The notes beneath the pieces are model-generated. The model did not search any database, was not told the origin of the DNA, and saw nothing but the letters and a program-made list of their open reading frames with translations. Shown one piece after another: positions 41,697 through 48,932 of a stretch of 64,000 bases of DNA (position 1 is the stretch's first letter; each line of letters begins with the position of its first letter). The stretch is from Chitinophaga agrisoli. GTDB lineage: Bacteria > Bacteroidota > Bacteroidia > Chitinophagales > Chitinophagaceae. Location of the stretch: NCBI RefSeq assembly GCF_008386695.1, contig NZ_VUOC01000004.1, positions 3,014,576 to 3,078,575 on the forward strand. The letters are read 5' to 3'. The position numbers and the translations under genes were made by a program.

Positions 41697-43706
41697 TTAT
41701 CTGTTACTTAAACCTTCGCTTTTAAAGGCATCCAGGCCGCATTTTAGCCAGTTGGCATAAGCTTTTGCATCCGGGGTATAACCCACGGGGCGGGTGAGCA
41801 GTTTCTCATCCGGGCTAATGAGCACATAGAAAGGCTGGGAGTTATTGGCAAAGTTCTCTGTTTGCATGGTGGCAAACTTATCGCCAATGGTCCTGATCTC
41901 CTTTTTGTTGCCGTTGCCGGTGGTGAACAGGAAACGGGCGTCTTCCGGCAGCAGCTTGCGGTCATCCACATACAGGGACACCAATATATAGTCGTCCTCA
42001 ATGATGGTCTTTACCTCATCCTTAGGCCATACATTCTCTTCCATTTTGCGGCAGTTTACGCAGGCCCAGCCGGTAAAGTCCAGCAGGAGGGGTTTATTCT
42101 GTTCCTTAGCCAGCTGCAGGGCTTTCTCATAGTCGTTTATCACATTGGCCTCCACGCCTTTGCCTTTGGCAGCCTCTTCTCCATAAATACTATATGTCAA
42201 TGGGGGCGGGAAACCGCTGATAAGGGAGCGGTTAGCGTATTTGGTATTGGTAAGGCCAGGCACCAGGTACAGCGTAAAGGCCAGCACCAGCAGGGCAAAG
42301 ATCAGCCGGCCCGGTTTTAGCTTCTTAAGCGGCGCATCGTGGGCAAAGCGGATCTTTCCAAACAGGTAGAGCACCATACAGATGCCTACAATGATCCAGA
42401 TGGCAAAGAATGTTTCCCTTTTAAGGATACCCCAGTGTTTTACCAGGTCTGCGTTGGACAGGAACTTGATGGCCATGGCCACTTCCAGGAAGCCCAGCAC
42501 TACTTTTACGGTGGTCAGCCAGCCGCCGGATTTGGGCAGAGAGCTCATCCAGCCGGGGAACATAGCGAAAATGGCAAATGGCAAGGCGAGCGCCAGGCCA
42601 AAACCGCCCATACCCACGGAAAGTTGCATTGCCCCACCGTCTGATGACAGGGAACCTGCCAACAGGGAGCCCAGGATAGGGCCAGTACAGGAAAAAGACA
42701 CCAGCGCCAGCGTAAGGGCCATAAAGAAGATACCAATGATACCGCCTACGCTTGTTTTAGCATCTACCTTGCTGGCTAAGCCGCTGGGCAGGGTAATTTC
42801 AAAATATCCAAAGAAGGAGATAGCAAAAACGATGAAGATCACGAAGAACGCCAGGTTCAGCCATACGTTCGTGGAGATATTATTCAGTATTTCCGGGTTC
42901 AGCGAGGTAAGGAAATGGAAGGGCAGGCTTAATAATACATAGATCAGGAAAATAAAGAAGCCATAAAGGCTGGCATTCATGACCGCTTTGCCCTTGCCGT
43001 CTGATTTTTTGGTAAAGAAAGATACTGTTAATGGTATCATGGGAAATACGCAAGGCGTTAACAGGGCGATAAAACCGCCCAGCAGGCCCAGTATAAAGAT
43101 GCCCCACAGGCTTTTTTTACCCTCCTGACCGGTACCGCCGCAGGTATTGGCGGGGTTATCCAGTATAATGCTGCTGCGTTTAAGGGACTGCGCCGCATCT
43201 GCAGACTCCTGCAGGCCGGCGGCCACGTTTACCAGGCTGCCATCCGCCCCTACATTAAACTTAAACTGAGCTTCTTCCGGGCCTACTACCTCTTCACCTT
43301 TCAGGGCCATGTAGTTAATGCTACCAGCTAATTTACCGGCGCCGGGGGCCAGCTTTACACTAGCCAGCAGCTCTACCTGGTCTTCAAAATAGCTGATATC
43401 GATATTATCCAGGAGTGGCTCCTTACGGGTGTTGAGCTTTCCCTGTTCTGTTACGCTCACAATGGAGGCAGCGGTACCGTTAGCGGTATCCAGCACCACG
43501 CGGGTGTTGGGATTATCCTCGCTCATGGTAGTGGAAAACAGCTGCCATCCCTTGTCGATGGCGCCTTTCAGGTGCAGCACGTATTCCCCTTCTCCTTTGT
43601 ATTCTGCGGTGTATTGCCATTTTACCACCTGTGCGGCAGAATCCTGCGCATGCACGGCGGTAACGTTGATGCATAGATATATAACTAATGCCAATAATTG
43701 CTTCAT
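41697..43706 (-). CDS. dsbD: DsbD-type thiol-disulfide reductase with degenerate N-domain
   Basis: A 669-residue inner-membrane protein that passes reducing power from cytosolic thioredoxin to the periplasm. Signal peptide 1-21, N-terminal DsbD-alpha-like domain (~24-160), eight-helix domain with the redox Cys in LLTPCVFPMIP and SFSCTGPILG, and a C-terminal thioredoxin domain with WACVNC (Cys549, Cys552). Oddity: where the N-domain of the family has its Cys pair, this protein reads YMALKGEEVVGPEE, with no Cys. The neighbouring small gene (43862-44317) encodes the same domain with both Cys, so the function may be split. Start set at MKQLLALVIYL for the signal peptide. Confidence 0.92.
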   Translation of the reverse strand: MKQLLALVIYLCINVTAVHAQDSAAQVVKWQYTAEYKGEGEYVLHLKGAIDKGWQLFSTTMSEDNPNTRVVLDTANGTAASIVSVTEQGKLNTRKEPLLDNIDISYFEDQVELLASVKLAPGAGKLAGSINYMALKGEEVVGPEEAQFKFNVGADGSLVNVAAGLQESADAAQSLKRSSIILDNPANTCGGTGQEGKKSLWGIFILGLLGGFIALLTPCVFPMIPLTVSFFTKKSDGKGKAVMNASLYGFFIFLIYVLLSLPFHFLTSLNPEILNNISTNVWLNLAFFVIFIVFAISFFGYFEITLPSGLASKVDAKTSVGGIIGIFFMALTLALVSFSCTGPILGSLLAGSLSSDGGAMQLSVGMGGFGLALALPFAIFAMFPGWMSSLPKSGGWLTTVKVVLGFLEVAMAIKFLSNADLVKHWGILKRETFFAIWIIVGICMVLYLFGKIRFAHDAPLKKLKPGRLIFALLVLAFTLYLVPGLTNTKYANRSLISGFPPPLTYSIYGEEAAKGKGVEANVINDYEKALQLAKEQNKPLLLDFTGWACVNCRKMEENVWPKDEVKTIIEDDYILVSLYVDDRKLLPEDARFLFTTGNGNKKEIRTIGDKFATMQTENFANNSQPFYVLISPDEKLLTRPVGYTPDAKAYANWLKCGLDAFKSEGLSNR

Positions 43707-43752
43707 GTTCCTGATTCGTAAGTATAAATTGGATATGGATATAAAACAAAAA

Positions 43753-43836
43753 GGCAATGCATAACCTGCGGCAGATCGTTCGTATGAGTACAAATATGCC
43801 CTCATACGAACGATCAACGGCTGGTTACGCATTGCC
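43753..43836. repeat. 84-bp imperfect palindrome
   Basis: Two 36-base arms (43753-43788 and 43801-43836) are complementary at 31 of 36 positions around a 12-base centre. The outer GGCAATGC/GCATTGCC parts and the inner GATCGTTCGTATGAG / CTCATACGAACGATC parts match best. It fills the gap between the small nDsbD-like gene and dsbD. It could be a REP/MITE-like element or an RNA hairpin that limits dsbD readthrough. No T tract follows. Confidence 0.75.
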
Positions 43837-43861
43837 AACTATCTGCTATAGAAGTGCGGCC

Positions 43862-44317
43862 TCACTTCCCTCCTACTGCTATTGCAAATTCAATCTCTTT
43901 GGGAGGCAGGCACTGATGGTCATCACATACCATGAATTCTACGGAACCTTTTACTTTCGTAGCGGCTTTACCCTTGATGGTAACGGTTTGTACGAAGTTC
44001 ACCTGGTTTTCGTAGTACTTCAGTTCGGAATCAAAGTTTTTATCGAAAGCCTTGTGGAGCTTACCATCCTCCTTCACCTTGCCCGAAGCCGCCACCAGTG
44101 GGTTCTTCGTGAATTTGAATGAAGTAGGTACCGGTCCTTCTCCGGCTTCCTGCGCATACAGATGCCAGCCTGCATCTATAGTGGCCGTCATATGTAATTC
44201 GTAGGTCTTGTCATTGACTTTTTTGGAGGCAAAGCTCCATTTTACCGGGTTCTCTATCTGCGCACTGGCCAAAACCGGTAAAGCGAACAAAATCAATGCA
44301 GTCAACAGCTTCTTCAT
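43862..44317 (-). CDS. Stand-alone DsbD alpha-domain protein
   Basis: A 151-residue secreted protein: signal peptide 1-19 (ALPVLASAQ) and one DsbD N-terminal domain, recognisable by VKWSFASKKVNDKTYELHMT, DAGWHLYAQ and FMVCDDHQCLPPKEIEFAI. The last segment holds the two cysteines that, in DsbD, receive electrons and pass them to periplasmic partners. It lies directly upstream of dsbD, whose own N-domain lacks these cysteines. I infer that it acts as the detached redox arm of DsbD, or as an independent periplasmic thiol carrier. It shares its direction with purQ upstream (27-base gap), so it may be co-transcribed with it. Confidence 0.87.
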   Translation of the reverse strand: MKKLLTALILFALPVLASAQIENPVKWSFASKKVNDKTYELHMTATIDAGWHLYAQEAGEGPVPTSFKFTKNPLVAASGKVKEDGKLHKAFDKNFDSELKYYENQVNFVQTVTIKGKAATKVKGSVEFMVCDDHQCLPPKEIEFAIAVGGK

Positions 44318-44344
44318 AATTAAAATGGTTGGTTGGTTTGGTTT

Positions 44345-45037
44345 TTAATTATTGGCGATCAGGCTTTGAAAAATGAGCTGACCGTCCGTGTTATTCAGCG
44401 CCTGGCTGGTTGCCCGTTCTGGGTGGGGCATCATGCCAAAAACGTTTTTTTCTTTATTACAGATACCTGCTATGTTACGGATGGCACCGTTAGGGTTGGC
44501 AGTGTCCACAATATTACCGAATTCGTCGCAATAACGGAACAACACCTGATTTTGCTTAAACAGGGCGTCCAGGGTGGCCTCGTCCGCATAGTAACGGCCT
44601 TCGCCATGGGCTACGGGGATCATCAGCGGGCGGCCAATTACGTCTTTGGTGAGGGCGGTAGCGGTATTTTCGCTTTTGAGGTAGATATTTTTACATACAA
44701 ATTGCTGGTTAGGGTTGCGCAGCAGCACGCCCGGCAGCAGGCCGGCTTCGCACAGGATCTGGAAGCCATTGCATACGCCTATCACACGACCGCCTTTATT
44801 GGCAAACTCAATCACACTCTGCATCATCGGGCTAAACCTGGCGATGGCGCCACAGCGCAGGTAATCACCGTAGGAAAATCCGCCGGGTAATACTACGCAA
44901 TCCTGTGTGGTAAAAGCGCTCAGGTCCTTATCCTTATGCCATAGTTCAATAACCTCTTGTCCCAGGTCGTAACGCAGGGAATCAATCATATCATGATCAC
45001 AATTAGAGCCAGGGAAGGTGACAACGCCAAATTTCAT
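44345..45037 (-). CDS. purQ: Phosphoribosylformylglycinamidine synthase, glutaminase subunit
   Basis: A 230-residue class I glutamine amidotransferase that supplies ammonia to PurL in the fourth step of purine synthesis. MKFGVVTFPGSNCDHD is the PurQ N-terminus; the catalytic Cys89 lies in GVCNGFQIL, with His205 and Glu207 in MMPHPERA. Length matches the small-type PurQ, which requires separate PurL and PurS. Those genes are not in the window. It has a good promoter with an overlapping palindrome that may be an operator. Confidence 0.95.
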   Translation of the reverse strand: MKFGVVTFPGSNCDHDMIDSLRYDLGQEVIELWHKDKDLSAFTTQDCVVLPGGFSYGDYLRCGAIARFSPMMQSVIEFANKGGRVIGVCNGFQILCEAGLLPGVLLRNPNQQFVCKNIYLKSENTATALTKDVIGRPLMIPVAHGEGRYYADEATLDALFKQNQVLFRYCDEFGNIVDTANPNGAIRNIAGICNKEKNVFGMMPHPERATSQALNNTDGQLIFQSLIANN

Positions 45038-45119
45038 GTGAGACTTTTTTGATTTTTATGGGTATATGGAGCCGTGCCCGGACAGTATACCTTTATAGTT
45101 CAATAATACGAGTAAATTG

Positions 45120-45150
45120 CAAAATTAGGGAGCCGTTCGCATATTTCAAT
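45120..45150 (-). promoter_or_regulatory. Promoter of purQ
   Basis: On the minus strand ATTG, 19 bases, then TAATTTTG: a good match to the Bacteroidota consensus, with the -7 element about 83 bases upstream of the purQ start. Confidence 0.7.
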
Positions 45151-45154
45151 ATGC
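45139..45154. promoter_or_regulatory. Palindrome over the purQ -33 element
   Basis: GCATATT-TC-AATATGC, a perfect 7-bp inverted repeat with a 2-base centre. It covers the -33 element of the purQ promoter, where a repressor would block polymerase. Operator function is inferred. Confidence 0.5.
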
Positions 45155-45227
45155 CATCCATCCCAATATACTAATTGATTGAAAAGCAACCTTGTATAGA
45201 TTAGGGCCGGCTCTACACATTAATACA

Positions 45228-46205
45228 TTAACTAAAGTATTGCATCACAATCACGTACCCCAGGGTGATAAAATGGATGATATTGGCCACTGTTTCATTG
45301 GTAATGGTCCAGTATACGTTACCTACGAACATAGAAATAGGCAGAATGGCCAGCACCCAATAGTCCGGTGAAAAATGCACACTAAAGAAGGGTACCAGTA
45401 TAGCCACTATCACATATACGATCTGTACCGCCCAGGTCTTACGGGTCTGGATGAGCATCTTTTTCAGGGGGCGCTGTAACAGCAACCAGCCCAATATGAA
45501 GAAGAACAAGCTGCCTATAAGGGCGCCCCATACCTTATAATCATGGACGATAGGCATGCTTACGCCTATGCGGGGGATCTTGCGCAACAGGGCTACATGG
45601 TCTGTGAGGAACAGGTAGGTGCCCAACAGGTACAGGGGGCAGAAAAGGCCCAGCAGGGCAATGATCCACTCTGCCAGCCGGAAAGGCCGCATAATAAGTA
45701 GGCTGATCAGCAGCAGCACACAGAATACAATCGCCGGGAAATAGAACAAACCGGCAATGCCCAGGGCAAAGCCGATGTTGAACACCACATCCCTGGCAGA
45801 GGTGCGTGTATACAGTTCCGTGGTACTGGCCAGCACCCATAACATAATAAGATTGACCAGTAAAGCGGGTGAAAATACGTTCCAGCCCTGCCATAAGGAG
45901 GTAAAAAGCAGGTAGCTCATGGCCGGCAGGTAGGTAGACCTGGAGAAAAGGCGGTGGTGGTTAATGATCCTGGTCAGCAGCAAGGTTTGCAGGAACAGCA
46001 TCATAATGGCCATCGTGGTAAAAAAAAGCGGGCTTTTGCCTACCAGCATCTGCAACCAGTTGACCAGGAGGTCATATAACAGCCCCTCTGACCCGTCTGC
46101 CACATAGGTAGACGGATGCAGGAGGTAGAAGAACTTAACCAGTAAGGTGTATAATAAAAGCAGCAATACCGTTAGGGGATTGCCGGAGCGGAAAAATTTT
46201 ACCAC
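45228..46205 (-). CDS. Polytopic inner-membrane protein (possibly DUF6427 family)
   Basis: A 325-residue membrane protein with about ten hydrophobic helices and short loops. It begins MVKFFRSGNPLTVLLLLLYT and has a conserved-looking LFYFPAIVFCVLLLISLLIM RPF-type segment (~155-180). From memory it resembles the Bacteroidota DUF6427 proteins of unknown function; this was not verified. The start is a GTG 15 bases after the stop of the preceding secreted-protein gene (46221-47732), so the two are likely one transcript. No catalytic motif was recognised. Confidence 0.8.
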   Translation of the reverse strand: MVKFFRSGNPLTVLLLLLYTLLVKFFYLLHPSTYVADGSEGLLYDLLVNWLQMLVGKSPLFFTTMAIMMLFLQTLLLTRIINHHRLFSRSTYLPAMSYLLFTSLWQGWNVFSPALLVNLIMLWVLASTTELYTRTSARDVVFNIGFALGIAGLFYFPAIVFCVLLLISLLIMRPFRLAEWIIALLGLFCPLYLLGTYLFLTDHVALLRKIPRIGVSMPIVHDYKVWGALIGSLFFFILGWLLLQRPLKKMLIQTRKTWAVQIVYVIVAILVPFFSVHFSPDYWVLAILPISMFVGNVYWTITNETVANIIHFITLGYVIVMQYFS

Positions 46206-46220
46206 GGTGCAAAGGTGTGA

Positions 46221-47732
46221 TTAAAAGTCAACTTTTGCAAAGCAAATATAATTGCGATAGATGCAGGGAATCAACACGGTACGGCCGCTGATCTGCTTCC
46301 CATACCGGGGCATCCAGGTGAAGCCTTTGTCCAGGTTACGGAGGGTAGGCAACCGGCTGATCTTCCCATCGGGTTGGATACTGTTATCGGTAAGCATATA
46401 GTTTCTGCGGTCCAGCTCATTGTAAAGGAAACGCAGCTCGCTGCCAATATTTACCATCATATAGGAAAGGTATAGATCGGCTCCATCATCGAACTGGCTT
46501 TTCCGTACGAAATTGGTCCACTGCAGCTCGCCATCGTCCCCAAAAGACATGATGGCCACATTATCATAATGGTAACGATTTCCCTGTGAGTTGTTCCATC
46601 CCCAGGGATTGTAATACCAGGGGGAGTACGGGGAATAGTAGTAGGGGTACGACATGCCGCCATACGGGCCATACATATAGTTCCAGCGGTTCCAGGGTTG
46701 ATAGCGGGAGGTGGTATAAAAAGACTCCGCCGTTACCAGGAAGCCGCCATCCTTGGTATTGACGATCTTGCGGATAAAGTAGTCATTAAAGGCCGCGTTG
46801 GTGGAGGATTCTCCTTTAGCATTGGACTTCAGGTCATTGGAGAAGGGCGCCAGCTTTTCAAAAAGTACCTGTTTCTGGTCATAATCGTATTTGCTGATGT
46901 ACATGCCTTCCACATTCCCTCTTTTCTGTTTATAATAAAAAGCGGTGACCAGGGCGCGGTGGGCGTTGTTATCCAGTTTCAGCTTCACTTCGTCCAGCAA
47001 CTGGTTCTGCAGTTTCAGCGGGGTTTGCTCAAAGGAGTCTACCGCGGAGCGTTTCATGACCAGCTGGGCATTTACGATATAATCCCGGTTGCTGGTACGT
47101 TCCAGCTTATTAAATATGAGATCGCCGGCATTGGTTAGGCTAAAATTGCTGAGGAACGACTTTTTCTCCATAGGGAGGGAAAGCCGGCTGTTATTTACGA
47201 AGTTGAAGGAGCTATCGTAGGTAAAGGTGTAGAATACGTTGTTGTCCTCTTTATCCTGGTTGATCTTATAGATCATGATCCGGTTCTTATCTTCTGAATA
47301 CTCTACGGAGTATACCTTATTCTCTTTGGAGTAGAAGCCGATGCGGGTGGAGTCTACTACTACGGGGGCCTGGTCAAACCCGCCCTCCGGGTTCATGGTG
47401 GCGCACACGCTGTAAACGGCGTCTTTGCGCTGGAACTGGTAGATCATGAATACTTTACCGGGGTAGGCGATAAAATCGACGCTGATGACCTTACGGGGCA
47501 GGAAATCCAGCTTTACCCGCTGTTTTAGCTGCATGGTATTATCATAAACGGATACGGCATTGTCGCCACGGTCACTTTTATATACCAGTATATTACCTGA
47601 TACCCGGCCAATGATCTCAAATTCAGTGCTTTTATAGTCATCCCGCTCTGGTTCTGAGTAAAGAACCTTCTGCGCCATCAGGGTTCCACTGCATATTAAC
47701 AAGAGGGCCACCAAGGAAATTCGGTATAGCAT
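46221..47732 (-). CDS. Secreted protein of unknown function with aromatic-rich insert
   Basis: A 503-residue protein with signal peptide 1-21 (LLLICSGTLMAQ). The body looks all-beta, with repeated KxxVYSVEYS-like strands typical of a propeller or Bacteroidota surface beta protein; no named domain was recognised. Around residues 344-394 sits a low-complexity stretch extremely rich in Tyr, Trp, Pro, Gly and Asn (for example SYPYYYSPYSPWYYNPWGW), flanked by normal sequence. The start is the ATG of MLYRISLVALLL. Downstream it is tightly followed by the polytopic membrane protein gene, so the pair may work together at the envelope. Confidence 0.82.
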   Translation of the reverse strand: MLYRISLVALLLICSGTLMAQKVLYSEPERDDYKSTEFEIIGRVSGNILVYKSDRGDNAVSVYDNTMQLKQRVKLDFLPRKVISVDFIAYPGKVFMIYQFQRKDAVYSVCATMNPEGGFDQAPVVVDSTRIGFYSKENKVYSVEYSEDKNRIMIYKINQDKEDNNVFYTFTYDSSFNFVNNSRLSLPMEKKSFLSNFSLTNAGDLIFNKLERTSNRDYIVNAQLVMKRSAVDSFEQTPLKLQNQLLDEVKLKLDNNAHRALVTAFYYKQKRGNVEGMYISKYDYDQKQVLFEKLAPFSNDLKSNAKGESSTNAAFNDYFIRKIVNTKDGGFLVTAESFYTTSRYQPWNRWNYMYGPYGGMSYPYYYSPYSPWYYNPWGWNNSQGNRYHYDNVAIMSFGDDGELQWTNFVRKSQFDDGADLYLSYMMVNIGSELRFLYNELDRRNYMLTDNSIQPDGKISRLPTLRNLDKGFTWMPRYGKQISGRTVLIPCIYRNYICFAKVDF

Positions 47733-47791
47733 CACTAAATATATTTAAATATTGAAAGCAAATCACAACAATACTGTGGTAACGTAAATCC

Positions 47792-47821
47792 GGTCTATAT
47801 TGTTGTAGACAGGGGGTCTAC
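47792..47821. promoter_or_regulatory. GTCTA half-site cluster in divergent spacer
   Basis: GGTCTA (47792-47797), GTAGAC (47805-47810) and GTCTAC (47816-47821) are alternating inverted half-sites between the divergent secreted-protein and epimerase genes. The remaining spacer (47736-47961) holds no other structure I can support. Operator role is a guess. Confidence 0.3.
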
Positions 47822-47961
47822 CCCCCGCGAAAATTTTACAGTCAAACCTACACGAAAATTTGCGTTTCACAAAGATCAAAGCCAGCAGATTTAAAGACCC
47901 GGCGGTTTAGGTTTAATTCTGTACTTTTAGATATCTTTTATACCGAACCGTTTTTAGCCTG

Positions 47962-48894
47962 ATGGATACAGTGTTAATTACCGGCGGCTCAGGGCTAGTG
48001 GGACAAGCGCTTACACAACTGCTCACAGAACATGGTTACAAAGTAATCATCCTCAGCCGTCATCCTCATAAAGAAGACACAACACTTTCGAACAGCCTGG
48101 TAACCTACGCCGGGTGGGACCTACGCCGTCAAACGATCGATCTCAATGCTTTACAGGAGGCGGATTATATTGTACACCTGGCCGGCGCCAATGTGGCCGA
48201 CAAACGGTGGACGGCCGCCTTTAAAAAGGAGATCGTGGACAGCAGGACCCAAAGTATTGAATTGCTATTCAACAACTTACAGCAACATCCCAATAAAGTA
48301 AAGAAGTTTATCAGCGCTTCCGGCACCGGCTTTTACGGCGAGAACCGGAACGGCGCCTTTACGGAGACAGACCCGCCGGCAACGGATTTCCTGGGGCAGA
48401 CCTGTGTAGCCTGGGAAGAGGGCGTCCGGAAAATGGAAAGCCTGGGCAAAAAGGTAGTGATCTTCCGTACCGGGATGGCCCTCAGCACCAAAGGCGGGGC
48501 GCTAAAGGAGTTTCAAAAGCCATTGCAGTTTGGGTTTGCCACCATATTGGGCAACGGCGAGCAGTGGGTAAGCTGGATACATATACATGACCTGGTGCGG
48601 CTATACTTTAATGCCATCGTGAACCCGGCCCTGGACGGTACTTTTAACGCGGTGGCGCCTGCGCCGGTACCGCATAAGGAACTGGTACTGTCTATGGCCA
48701 GGGTGGTAAAGGGTAAAAGCTTTATTACCATCCATGTGCCGGCTTTTGCCCTTAAACTGGGCCTGGGTGAGATGAGCACGGAAGTACTGAAAAGCTGCCA
48801 GGTATCTTCCAAAAAGATACAGGATACAGGGTTCGTGTTCTCATATCCGGATATTAATGCAGCAATGGAACAACTGTTTCAAAGTAAAAAGTAA
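47962..48894 (+). CDS. TIGR01777-type NAD(P)-dependent epimerase (YfcH-like)
   Basis: A 310-residue cytosolic extended short-chain dehydrogenase. The Rossmann motif TGGSGLVGQALTQLL opens the protein, DYIVHLAGANVADKRWT and SASGTGFYGENRNGAFTE (with the active-site Tyr) follow, and a C-terminal DUF1731-like segment (about 250-300, PAFALKLGLGEMSTEVLKS) is characteristic of the YfcH/TIGR01777 group. The substrate of that group is not established. Its last codons (SKK-stop) lie in a palindrome shared with the convergent phosphodiesterase gene. Confidence 0.92.
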   Translation: MDTVLITGGSGLVGQALTQLLTEHGYKVIILSRHPHKEDTTLSNSLVTYAGWDLRRQTIDLNALQEADYIVHLAGANVADKRWTAAFKKEIVDSRTQSIELLFNNLQQHPNKVKKFISASGTGFYGENRNGAFTETDPPATDFLGQTCVAWEEGVRKMESLGKKVVIFRTGMALSTKGGALKEFQKPLQFGFATILGNGEQWVSWIHIHDLVRLYFNAIVNPALDGTFNAVAPAPVPHKELVLSMARVVKGKSFITIHVPAFALKLGLGEMSTEVLKSCQVSSKKIQDTGFVFSYPDINAAMEQLFQSKK

Positions 48895-48932
48895 AAATAA
48901 AAGGCCGGATTTTGACCTTTTACTTTTTACTT
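48882..48932. terminator. Inverted repeat spanning both convergent stop codons
   Basis: AAGTAAAAAGTAAAA (48882-48896) and TTTTACTTTTTACTT (48918-48932) are perfect complements. The left arm encodes the end of the epimerase (SKK-stop) and the right arm the end of the phosphodiesterase (also SKK-stop). It probably serves as a bidirectional terminator in a 25-base gap. Confidence 0.7.

Noticed and set aside
43753-43836. The palindrome as an insertion-sequence end or CRISPR-like repeat
   Set aside because: There is a single inverted pair with no transposase, target duplication or spacer-repeat periodicity, so it is reported only as a palindrome.
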